In this document: piece after piece, positions 1 to 13,000 of the stretch
Numbering within the stretch: position 1 is the first letter of the stretch
How the letters are laid out: the number at the start of each line of letters is the position of its first letter
Assembly (NCBI GenBank): GCA_029964075.1
Contig: CM057129.1
Coordinates: 18,963,430 to 19,027,429, forward strand
DNA from: Patiria pectinifera
Lineage: Eukaryota; Echinodermata; Asteroidea; Valvatida; Asterinidae
Direction of reading: 5' to 3'
Length of the DNA: 64,000 bases
The notes under the pieces: model-generated
The model's input: the letters and a program-made list of their open reading frames with translations, nothing else
Told to the model about the DNA's origin: nothing
The model's database searches: none
Position numbers and translations under genes: made by a program

Positions 1-1002
1 TTGTGCATTGCGGGTACTGTCAAAGGGCATTTGAGACAAACAATGTGCGTTGTCACAGGTTACGAACGCGCGCAGTTGGAACTCCGAAAAGGCTTATTCA
101 GCTCTTGCAGGGCGGGGTCATTTGTGTGCAAAATGAACGCCCTTTCTTATAGGGTTGCAGATGCCCAAAGTCAAATTGAAAATTTGTTAGAAGAAAATCC
201 ATTGTTTGAAAGGCACAGGGTATGCAACTTTAATGTAATCTTTTCTTGAGCACACATAAAAAATACATACAAATTGTTTTGAAATGGTGTATATACATTT
301 GTTCATCTAAAATATTGGGGGGGGGGGGGAATTTACATATTTTAGGAACTCTAACCTCTGACCTGAATATGCAAGCCTGCAAAAAGGCTGGTCCTTGATT
401 CGTTATTAAGGAGAGGCAAGAACCAATAGGGTCCAATCGTATGACGTCAAAGTACCATGTGACCATTCCGTTTCCCCCTGATTGGCCACCATTGCAGTAG
501 GCAAGCGTTTCATTAGAAACCACATAGTACATTCTGTACATTGTTAACCAAACAGTAGGGCTTATTTTCATGTAAATTTTTTTATCAAATGGCACAATAG
601 TCACTACCTGTGCCGCGTACGGTTGCCATAATCATACCGATCCAGAACTGGGTGTTGGCTCCGTGTTTTTCTCGCAGTTTTTGCCATCCATCACAGCTTT
701 GAAGGTATGCCTACTACCTACTAAGTGGTGCACCGTACAATCTTTGCCTACTACAATGGCGGCGCTAGGCCTAGGGTCATGTGGGCCAGTGAGGGAGCCC
801 TACACAGAAGTACGATCGTTTGCCTTGCATGTTGTCATACACCGTTTTATCCTAACAAAATTTACAAATCTTTGCAAACTACTGACATGCCATAAATGGA
901 GAGTACCGTCTCGTTTGTTTAGCCTTCGTCACTGTCGGAGTATTTTGTTTTCCAGAGTCGTTACAAGAGGTTTTTGGTTTTGGTGTTGGCGTCATGGTTT
1001 CA
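1..1002. other. Downstream flank of NCBP1; no assignable gene
   Basis: This holds the presumed 3' UTR of NCBP1 (minus strand) and unassigned DNA. I see no clear AATAAA on the minus strand. A C-poor stretch 127-220 on the plus strand, ATG AAC GCC..., reads MNALSYRVADAQSQIENLLEEN and is followed by GGTATG, which resembles a 5' splice donor, but no continuation is visible. Confidence 0.4.
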
Positions 1003-4000
1003 TCATGAGCTGAGGGAGCGGAATTGCTGAAATACTTTAAGGATGTTGGGGTCAGTGTCTCCGGTGAAGACTAAATCCTCCAGGGTGCCCGTGTAGGCCA
1101 GGACTTGGCTGTAATGCTGAAAGTAAAAATTACGGAAATTGAAAATCAACTAATTGAAGTGTAGAGCGACGTAAAAATGACATCACTCAAGTTGCAATCC
1201 TCGTGCAATTTTTCAAGTTTCATCCTGAACAAAAGATTCCTTTTCTAAATTGATATTTTTTTTAGCAATACAAAACTTAATGAGACATTGGCTGAAATAA
1301 AGATCGGCATACGTTTAGTTATTGAATTATTACTTTGGACATTTTCAATTTTTTGTGGTTCGACAATAATTCCGTTGGATATCCTGGTTCCCATCCCACA
1401 ATGAGTATTAATAATGTATTATGTGAGCAAAGTTATGTATTAAAAAAAGGTATGGACCGGTACAGGCAATATTATCGCTTAGTACATGTAATTTGTTTTT
1501 TGGCTTGAGATATATTTTCTGTCCTTGACAAATTTGTGTGCGTATTAACTCCATTAAAATTGGCCCCCAGAAACTAGAAGTCAAAGAAAAAGAAGACATT
1601 GTTTTGTTTTTCCACCCACCATTAGGAATATCTGCTGCAATCTCTGGATGCAGTAGTCGTACCACGGCGTGTGGAACGTGACGCCGCGGTTCTCGTTGGT
1701 CACAATGTGCTCTGTCAGGATCATGATGAACCGCTGGATTGAACAAAGGGAGAAGACACAAAAATTGAAGGGGGAAAAAAAGACAGATACACAAGAGACA
1801 AGAGACAAAATGCCCATGCATGGGCAGTAGGGGGACAAACCGTGTGCGTGTACTGATTCATGCACGATTAACCCTCCTGCTATCTGGCCAGTCGCAGACA
1901 GTCACAAAATCAATCCTCTTCCCCTGCCATGCCTTTTTACATAGGCTAGTCACCAACAGTCAGATCGTTTTTTAAGCAAGCGCTGTGACTAGTCAAATTA
2001 AGTCAACAGACAAAGGCAGGCAAGTGGTTGGCACAGCTGGCTTATCAATCACCTAGAGTAAAAGCATAGCTGCATAAGTTACACAAACGGTCCCAGCCAG
2101 TCAATCCTGCTTTGTGTAGGCTGGGAGCTCTTAACCGTTGAAAACAGTCACTTGACTGATTTTGACTGAAAGGACAACTTGGCACAGAATGTATGTTGGC
2201 ACAGAATGTCAAAATAATACTGGCGTGAACTAGTTAAAGGGAATATACATCATTTGCTTTTGCTGTAATTTTCAGAAATGGATGGAATTGGGGGGTTGGA
2301 AATATATAGCAAATATAGTTACACTGACATTTTGGGGTTTTGGGTTCGAAAATGCTATAAAAACCAAGAAAAACAATCATTTTCCTGTAGTCTGGTTCCC
2401 TGACTCCATTTAAGAAGAAACAGAGCAGTTTACATACATTTGGGAATTGTAAGGTCAGGGAACCAGTTTAGCTGGCTTGTACCCATTCATAGGTGTGTAA
2501 TCGATTGCAAAGAAGTGCGATGGCCAATGGGGGCCAGTATTTGAAAAAAGCCAGTTTTTTCCAACGCTGGTCAGCCGGCCAGCATTGGAAATTGATACAA
2601 AAATACTACTTTTCTTGAAAATGACAGTATACCAGGTGCCATGATTTTACAGGATGATTTACACTGTCATTCACTAACAGTCCAGCAAGGTTTTTCCAAT
2701 GACTTGGTACTTTTATTTTTTGATGTTTGCAAATGTTGTATTTTCCCTTTAAGGTAAAATATTAAGGTACCTATGGCAAGGTTTTTTTGTTTTAAGTTTA
2801 CACCGACAGAAGGCTACATATGATTTCATCATTATTTTTTTACCTGAAAGATGATGAGAAACAAGTTTTTCTGTTCACTCTGGGCCGTTTCTAGTGCTTC
2901 CTGCAACCTCTCTATCTGTGACTCTGCATCCGAGTCAGAGTCACTTTCCTCCGAGTCTTCATCATCACTGTCCATACTCTAAAAAAAAAATTGGAAAAAT
3001 CCATTACAAAGACCACAGTTTGAAGGTTTGCATGATGATGAGAGCAATAAGTGCAAGTCTATGGTTGCACCATGTATTAATAAATCTCCTGATGAGGGGG
3101 TGAGTATGCTATCTGAAACATCGAGTTTCCCCGGTTCTTTTCAGAACTTTGCGAAGTCACAAAACAGATTTGTTACATGGTGCAATCGTAAACTTACTCT
3201 TATTAACCCCTCCTGGACAGTATAGTTTTTTCAATATCTTGCCAGCCCGCCAGTATTCACTTAGGGTGCATGCGTGTAATGCGCTGTTTGTATGGGAAGC
3301 CCAGTGTGATCAGCTGAGCGTAGCCATTAACAATGAGCGCACATACACTGAACAAAAGCCCATACACTGTGCTCAATAAGCCCATCTATTCAACCAAGAA
3401 TAAGTGGTGTCGCTGAATAGATTTTCGCTTTTCATGGCTAAAGCCAAAAAAAAAAAGTCTCTGGTTTCTGGTATGCGCGCGCGTCGCTGTAGCCATGCGC
3501 GTCGGCAAAATGAAAAAGTTTTTTTTCCAATGAAAGATGATGTCTAAAAACCGCCAAACTCACTGGTTTGACTGGAATCCTGCTGCTGCACATTTTTAAC
3601 GTGTTTTTAGATGAGTTATGGTCGAGAATAAGCTTTATGTGGCCTCTCTGGACTCCCAATCCCATATAGGCCTATTTGTACTAAGTTTAGTGGGGCACCA
3701 TTTGCAATCATCAGCCGACATTTGAAGCAAAAAAGTCGGGTAAAAAAAAAAAAAGCCGCGTCGCCGCACCACTTTTTGGGCAAGCTCCATACCAGAAACC
3801 GGAGACTTTTTTTTTTTTGCCTAATGAAGGTTCCCCAAACTTTCCCCTTACAGAAAATACACCATTCCATATGCAAATCTTTTAGCAAACGCAGGTGTCT
3901 GATGAATGAAATATGTATGTGCGGGAATGCGGATCTAGCCGCCTCCCGGCACACAGCCTTTCCTCAAGCTACATCCGTCAGCCGATGAGGAGGGGGATGA

Positions 4001-7000
4001 TGATAAACACCTTGTTGTTGTCTCAAGAGATTTTCTCCTGTAGACAGGGCGGACTGCTTTCCATTCAGGAAATCGTATATTGTGTGTCAACAATAAAACT
4101 GTATAAGAGATACAAGCTACCTGATACTACATCATGCAGTTGTCATCTGGAAATTACATCTCAAAAAAAAAATTCCCAAGACCCTTACATCATGCTTGGA
4201 ATTAAAAAGAAGAACAGCAGTTATTAATTATCAAATATTTGCACACATTATAGGATTTTCTATGAAGCTTAATTCCCTTTTCAAAAAAATTAATGAAGTT
4301 AATTCTGTTAAATTTTTCATTGAAATGAAGAAACAGTTGACCTTTGAAGCCCTCGATCTCGCCACACACTAAACCCAACAATTTTTTTTGTCCAGCCCGC
4401 AGACTGACCTTTTTCTTCTTCTGAGCCTTCTCCCTGGCCTCCTGCAGTTCTGCAGTGATCTTGCCCACGTGCTTGCTCATCTTACGCAGCGTGGCGTGCA
4501 GGATCTCCCACGCGTAGTGCTTGGTGAAGTCCCCGCTCATGGAGCCCGAGAACAGCCAGTTGACCACGGCCGGGCAGCTCACGATCTGGGTCCGCAGCAT
4601 CTTGTCAATCAGCACACAGATCATCTAAATGGGGGATGGAGGAAGTTAACTTAGTAAAGGTTAAAAGCAAATATTAACCCTAAAAGGGCCGGGGGCGGAA
4701 TCCCCTCAACTTTTTCCGCGATAGCTTTGAAAAAAAACCACCTTTTTCGTGACCCGAGCTGTTATGACTTTTTAGCCTCGAGCCTTGCGCATCTTTTGAT
4801 ACCAAAAACATAAAAATTCTCCGGCGCTACACGCCGTGAAAACTGAATTTTCCCATATACGTCGTGTACACAGAGCAGAATTACCATTCGTACATATGAA
4901 TAATTAATTAGCCGTTATTCCAAAACCCTTTGATCTATAGTCACAAAATTTCTTGGGTATGTTCATGGTGAGTTGCTCTATGCATGTACCGAGTTTCAAA
5001 ATTTTTTGTCACTTGATGGCCGAGATCTTAGGGGGGGGGCGGAATCCCCCCCCCCGAGAGATGGTCCAAATAACCCGGCCCTTTTAGGGTTAAAGGGACA
5101 CTGTGTCCTAAATTGGGCTACAAAACATGCTTCAACGAAATGATATTCATTGGAAAGAGCATTAAAAAGGAGAATATAAATGTCCACACAACCACCCTTT
5201 TAAAAAATTGGCTGTTTTTGTGTTATTCTTGCAAGAACCAATTTGGGGTCACAATTTTGACTCTTTAAGAATCAAGCTGTTTGTGATTCCACTCACACAT
5301 GTTCTACCAGTGCATCGCCAGTACTTGCGGGAAACAACATGTGTGTATTGGTGCTGTGTGCACTTGTACATTATGTGTACACACACAGACAACGTGTACT
5401 GTACATTAAATCGACTGACATAACGGACACAGAAGCTGGAAGCAACGTCCAAGGAGGCGACTTCTATTTACAGCTGGCAATACGTATGCGTTGCTACAAA
5501 ATGTTCGTCGAGTAAGAAGTAAACAACCAGGTTTTTTTTTGTCTTTTCTTAGACACAGTGCGATATTAGTTGCTCATCATTTAAAATAAGATAAGTAAAC
5601 AATCTTGAACATAACATTTTTGGCAATTTCAGGACGATGCGCCCATTCAAACATTGACATTGTCTCACTGAAGACACTGACCACTAAGTGGGATGAACCC
5701 ACCAACCGACAAACCAACCAACCTGTTGGTGATTACACCAGAGTTCCCGAACCATCTTCAGGACATGGATCTGGCTCTCTTCCGAGTCAGCAAGAACTTT
5801 GAACACATCGTGGAACCTGCAAGCAAAACACAACCGTTGAGTTTTGAAGGTTTGAAAACACATTTGAAAACACAACCGATTAACATTACAGGATGTCGTT
5901 AATATGTCTTGGCTTTGACACCCCCCTCCCCACCACCAGAATAAAAAAGATACAAAATGTTTTCTTGTTTTCTACTGTAAACCTGCAAACCTAAAAACAT
6001 GAGTTCTGTGTCCTATGGAATGCTAATCTAACACCTGCACATTTACTTGCCCTTATTTACCGAGACATAAATCCACAAGGTGGATTCTGATTATGTAAGT
6101 AACGCAAGACGCTACGCTCCTTTAACCCTAACCCTTCTCAATCCTCCAAAATCCTCCAGGCAATTTTTGGAGGATTTTGGAGGATTGAGGCTGAATGGCA
6201 TAAAAGTGTTGGTTGAATTTGGAGGATGTATTGTGCTGAGGTTGTACTCTGTCATGTCTGTACCCAGCATTTACGTTCAGTTGTGCATAATTGAACCCTG
6301 CATTATGCTCGATATCATCCGCACTGCTTCTGAATGTCATCAGCACTGCCTCAACCCATTAACAGTGATTGTTGGAGGATTTTGAAGGATTGAGGTACTG
6401 GTCTCCCCTCCACTGAACAAATTCAAGGATTATGGACGATTTTGGAAGATTGAGGCTGAATCCAATTAATAAATGATGGCAATTAAAGGATTTTGCAGGA
6501 TTGCGGATGGTTCCTAGCCAAAAATGGCCGAGTGGGTTACGGTTGATTAAAGTTCAAGTATCAAAATACTGTGCCAGTGGTTTCCTGCAAATGATAAGTT
6601 TTTTCTTAGAAATCAGAAAAAATTATATCAACATTTTACTGATGGGTAAAAACGTTCATGACGACATACTTAGCGAGTGCACTGAAGGAATGACTGAAGG
6701 ATTTCTGGCCCAGGAACAGCAGCGTCTGCACAAAGATGTCAATCTTCAGAGGGTTGAATGTCGACTCATCTGAAACAAACAAATTATCAAGGGGGGAAAA
6801 ATGTTTATGTCCCACTAGGAACAAGTGCTGAATGCCAGCATTAAAGGTAATATACAACATTTGCTTTGGCTGTAAATTTCAGAAATGGATGGATTTGGGG
6901 GTTAGTATTCGTTGCAAATATTGTTTCACTGACCTGTTTAAAATTGTGTTCACAGATGCTGGTAAAACCAAGGAAAAAATGCTGTTCTTGAAGTCTGGTT

Positions 7001-10000
7001 CCATGACCCTACTTCAGATGAGAGGGAAGCCTATTAAAGATGTCAGGGCATTGTCAGGTCAGGGAACCAGACCAGCTGGCTTGCACCCGTTCATGGATGT
7101 GTAACCAATTGCAAACAAAATGCGGACTAAATAAATTTGGTAAATTGGGGGCAGTACTTGAAGAAGGAAAAAAAAATCAGTTTTTTTCCCAGGATGGTCG
7201 GCTGACCTTCGTTGGAAATTGATACAAAAATTCCACTTTTCTTGAAAATGACAGCACACCAGGTGCCATGATTTTACAGGATGCTTGAGATTATTATTCA
7301 CTTACAGTCAAGTAAGTTATTTCAATAATAATTTGGAAGCTTTGCGTTTGGGAATGTTGTATATTACCTTTAACAGTTTTCAACTCATAGTGATTACAGT
7401 GAGCACGAGGGATCGAACACGCACAATGAGGTACTGCAGTCTGCATCACTGTGCAGAGCAAATGGTGGAAAACACCTTACTTCCGGGGTTAGGTTTTTTA
7501 TTTTGAGTAATTATTGTTCCATGGGTACAAACTATTACAGTTAAATGGGACCCAGATCTTACAATCTCCCCTGTATAAAAGCACACTGATACTTGTAATG
7601 GCTGACCAATCAGAGAGGCGCAGATGCTTATAAATATGCATGAGTTCTTATCGTCGTGCCTACCTTCCATGCTGTCCGGGTCCTGGGTCGGATTGGGCAC
7701 GTCGTCCAGGACAGCCGTGACTTCAGAGGTGGTTGCCCTTGCCTTGATGGTCTCCATGAGTTTATGCGCAATCATGGTGCCAGGTAAGGAACCTGAAGGA
7801 AGCACAGTAAGCATTGGAATGACTTGGCTACGGCTTGCTGAATCTATTTCCCATAGACATGTGTCTAACTGCCAGCCGTAGCCACTTCATTTTGATGCGG
7901 TCAAAATTGGGTATTTTGTGGCTAGGGCTGTGGCTTCTGCTATTGACTTGCTGTGATAGATAGCTGTAGCCGTAAACAACAATGAACACTTTGGACACGG
8001 TATTAACTTATCGCGGTAGAATCGCGTCAACGCAGCTTGTGAAATATTGTACAATTACAATGAAATACAAATGGACAAATGCGCAAAATCTGAGACAATT
8101 AAAACTTAACGTACAAAATTCCACAGGGTTGTCTAAGGGGCGTGGCTAACTCGCAAACGGAGATGGATCAATTAGCGGCTGAAGCTCTGCTTATTATTAT
8201 TCAACGTACAGCAGAAAAAGTCGTGCTATTCATTAGCGTATTTCACAAGTCCTGTACCTACGGATGCCGTGCTTAGTGCTTTAAGCACAAAATGATGAAT
8301 ATAATAAGCATAGAACATTTTGGTCAGCTGGGCCATCATATTTGGCCCAGGCTGCAAACCGACACTGACTGCAGTGTTTTGCATTTTCCACAGGCAGGCA
8401 AACTGGAAAGCCACAAAAAATAAAGCAAGTAAAACTTGCGTGATCCCCCTGGCATCCTGCCAGTTTGTATACATGTACATGTACAGGCAGTTAGTAAGGA
8501 CAATTTTCAGTGACAGCCTTGATTGTCCACCCAGCAGGTACCAGTTCTCAGTTGATTGGGGAGTTTGGGTTAAATTGAGAGTTTGGGTGAGGCACCAGAC
8601 TAACATATGTTAGAGTCATACTGAGCTGAGCTCTCCAGAGACCTCGTAAATATCCATATTGGAAAGGATTTTTTAATAACAGACAAGGAAATAAAAAAAA
8701 GAGGAAATCAGCTTATCCGAGGAAAAGTTGCAAGCCTGTTTCCCATGCAGGACGGGATTTATGGGACATAAGATGCGAATTATTGATAGCGCTCTCATTT
8801 TCTAATGTTAAACTTTTGTCCAAAGCAGCGTCCTCTACTTTTCATCCCGAACATGACCTACCGGCCCCTTCCTCATTGTACTTGTAGACAGGCACAGGTT
8901 TGGGCGGCATTAGCGGAGTGAAGGGCTCAGGGTTGGTCAGGCTCTCCACGATGCGTTGATGATAGGACAATCTGAGGATTACAAATCAGATTTGTTTTAT
9001 TATTAACCCTAAATCCCTAGGCATTTTTGCTACAATACAACCTCAATACAAAAAAATGAAACTGCGAACTACAGGTTTTACCAATTTTTTCGAAAGTCTA
9101 TCATTCGAATTCACCGTTTCTTATATTCAAATTCTTTTTAAAAACATCGATTTAGTACATTCCCAATGTTTAATTTCGTCTTTTGTCAGACAATTTCAAC
9201 TTCAGTTCAAGCGAATTCAAACAATGAACACACGCTTTCGTCCCGGAGTATTCGATTTCATCTCGTCTACGCCAAACCTTGTTATTCAGAAATCAAATTC
9301 ACCATTTATAACTAATTCGATCAATGAATTCTGCCATTCGGCAACAGCTGAGACGAATTTGATCTATAATGACGAATATTCTTGATCCGGAGACCAAAGA
9401 GGGTGACCAAACTTTGAAATTGAATGGTAAATGACTAAATTGGTTTTGTTAAAAAGCGTGTGAAATTTTTCTCGGACTAAATGGAATGTTAGAGTTGATG
9501 AATCTGAATGAAAACTGTTTTAAAATAGCCGGGAAAACCTATTTTATGAAATATATTAATTGTAAGAAAATCATAGGATCAAGCATTCTGTGAAATCATT
9601 GCGTCTAAGTATGCGGTCATTTTCAAGAAAAGAGGAATTACCAACATTTCCTCGGTTAGGACCAATCAATCGCAAGAAAATAAAAAGGCAGGTGGGGGGG
9701 GGGTCAAATACTCCTCCCAATCGACTGAATTTAGTTTAGTTTGCAATCAGTTACTGGGAGATATCCATACATGAGACTTAGTTTTCCGAGTGGCAATCTG
9801 GGATCATAACACAAAAGTCTACAAGTCAAAACGTATCAATGAACATTTGAGAAGGGAGGGCTTTTCAACGGGTAACCTTGCTTGGCGTTGCAATTAATGA
9901 AGATGCTTTGTTTTTTTCACAGAGTTTTCTCAAAAAGTATATCTAACTAGCTGAATTTCCATAGGTTACATGTAGTTTGTCAATAACCTGCTTCAGATTT

Positions 10001-13000
10001 ATTGTATATAAAAATACTTTTTTTTTGCAAATGGTGTCCAATAGCTTTCAGTTTAAAATCATTCAAAAAATGACATTTAGCTTTTTGGGGCCAGAATTGA
10101 TACATACCTCATAGACTTCACTAGGACTTCTTGTACAAACTTAGGTTTGGGCATCTCCAGATCCATGCTCACACAGTCAGCCCTAAACGGGAGGTTGGGA
10201 AAAAAAATGAAATAAATTTCCAAGCTGCGTTTGTTTGACTGTGGTTTCCTCTCTGCAATAAATAATGAATTGAGTAACGCTCTTGTAACAAAATCTTTCA
10301 ATGTCTTTCTAAGACCACTCTCCATTTTCTCAAGATTATATTCCAAGACTTATTTCACTAGAAGTTCGTTCCAATATGCTCAGCTGAAATTTAAAAAAAA
10401 TCCTCAAAGAAAAAAATGCTTTACTTGACTAAAAGTCTGACTGACTCAAGCCTCAGTGACTGCAAGTCATCATGTGTAGTGTTGTAGTCCAGTCCATCAT
10501 TAGTTCTTAAAAAGTCACTCAAAAGTCCACCAGCCCCAAGTCCAGTCACAAGCTATCCGGTTTGTTAGTGTGACGTCATCTCAATTCCACCATGCGTACT
10601 TCACACAGTGTAGCATAGCACGAATGGAAGCGGAAGTTAGCGCACGTTGGCGTTTATCCAATGGGCGTTAGTTATTAGTGGTGAGCGCGTGTACGACATT
10701 TTTTACTAACGAACCGGATTCTATTGAACTGCGACGAAGGCATTCCTCTGTCATATGCCTTTTGTCAATGGACTGGACTTTTGATGTATTCAGCCACAGC
10801 AGTAACTTTGTGCCAACCGGGCCAATCTCCTACAATGTCCACTTCAAGCCAGCCTGAACTCCATGGGTGCGTGCGCATTCCTTCACTAACCCCTGGCCGC
10901 GAGGAATACGTAAACGACTCTGATCGGCTATTCAGAGTATACTGCGCACTTATTTTGAAGGTTGCGCCACCTATTATGCAGGAATAGGGGTTCGAGTCCC
11001 ACCTCAGTGATTTTTTCTAACTTTCACTCTGGAGGTAACACACTGAGTTTACAGAAGGGCAAAACCTAATTTGATTTATATCACCCCGATGCAAAATTCC
11101 ATCTTAAAATAACAATGATTTCAAGACACAATGGCACACAACTCACCATTCGTCCCAGCTCCAACGGAACTGGAAGTTGCTGAGATGATGTGAGAACCAG
11201 TTGACAAAGCGATCGATGCAGTTGAGATTCATGTTGTCCAGTCTCTCGTACAGTAACTCGGAGGCTTGAGCAAGCTTTATTCCATGAAGTCAAGGTTCCT
11301 TAAGACTTTCCTTTCCTTTCCACTTTCAATTAAATTGATCATGAAGCAGCGTGGTGTGCTTGGAAGAGGAGCATATGCGCGTACGCCCTTAGGCGCGAAC
11401 GCGAAATCCCCAAAATGTTCCCAGCAAAAGGACATTTTTATTGACATTTAAACATTTCCATCGGAAATTAACATACATTGTTCCAAAAAATATGATTCAC
11501 ACGTGTGACAAATTAAAAATTCATATAATTTATAATATGCGAAGGAAAACATTGGATTTCACAATACGCATTGGGAACATCAAAGCCTTTCGATGCAATT
11601 TTCTTGAAAAGTGATTTTCGCGTCAGAACGCTCATATGCCCTTCTGCTGGGCATCCAACGACGATAAGTATCCAAATTGTCAAGAGTCAACTGTCAATTG
11701 TAAGTTCCATGGTCCGTAACGGTAAGTTTTAATACACCAACAGGGTAGGAAGAATTACCCTGTTATTTTTACGGAACAAATGACTTTCCAGAGGCCAAAA
11801 TTAATCCAAGTACATCGACGTACGGTAGAATAATTACAATGGAATGTTAACAAACACTTTTTTACAAAATTCAGTCCAATGTGAAAGGGGTAATTGACCT
11901 ATCGCGGGAGAATCGCGTCAACGCAGCTTGTGAAATATTGTCCAATTACATGATATACAAATAGACGCGAAATGCGCAAAATGTGAGACAAACAAAAGTT
12001 AGTGTACAAAAACTCCACAGGGTTGTCTAAGGGGCGTGGCTAACTCGCAAATGGTGACAGGTCAATAAGGAAGTAGCCAAAGCATCTTCCCATAGACATG
12101 CGTGTTGCTACCGGCTGTAGCCAAGTTATTCTGAAGACAATTTTGTTCTTGATATCACCCGAAGGTTTTATTTTAATATCAGCCCGGAGCTTCGCCGGTG
12201 ATAAAAGGATACGACTTGAGGCAGGGAGCCGGGTTGGAGTTTACAGAGCTCCAGCAGCAGAGCGGTGTAGGCTACCTCCTGCTTGACAGCCTGGGGCAGG
12301 TTGAAGACTTGCCCAAACACCACCTCCACGATCATGTAGTTGAGCGGCACTTTGGCCTTGCCGTGGAAACTCACTAATTGAATGGCACTGGAGAAAAGTT
12401 GGACAAAACGAGAATCATAATAAAGACAAATTTGAACATGTGACTTGGGATTTCAAACCTGCGACCTCCGGACCGCAACATAGGTATCTCTCTACTGACT
12501 GAGCTATCTAGGGCCAATGATTTTCCGTTTCAGAAAAGTGCAAAATTCCGTTTGCAAAAATCCTTAATTCCGTTTTAGGCTGAAAAATTCCGTTTCACAT
12601 TTATTCAATACAAAAATTGGCACCCAAAAGATTGCTATTTTATCAAAGATCAATGTACAGACGTAGTATTTAACTTGTCAAGTCGTATACTGCACTGCCA
12701 CTGCCACACAACATGAGCTGTACAGGCCTATCCCATGACGTCACACACATCAGCTGAATCATGTCTGTTTTCGGATAGTTTACAGATTATTGGACCTAAG
12801 CACAACATGCATTTCAATAGAGCCAAAGAAAAATAAACCCGCCGATGGAGCAAAAGAGACCAGCGAGAGCATGCGCTACTGTCACTCCCATGACCACGCT
12901 ACGGTAATGATCTCGTAATGAAATTGCAGAAGTTATTTTGTTCAGATTCAAATTCCGCTAAATCATTGGCCCTAGCTATCCAACCGTATGTTGGTGGTCT

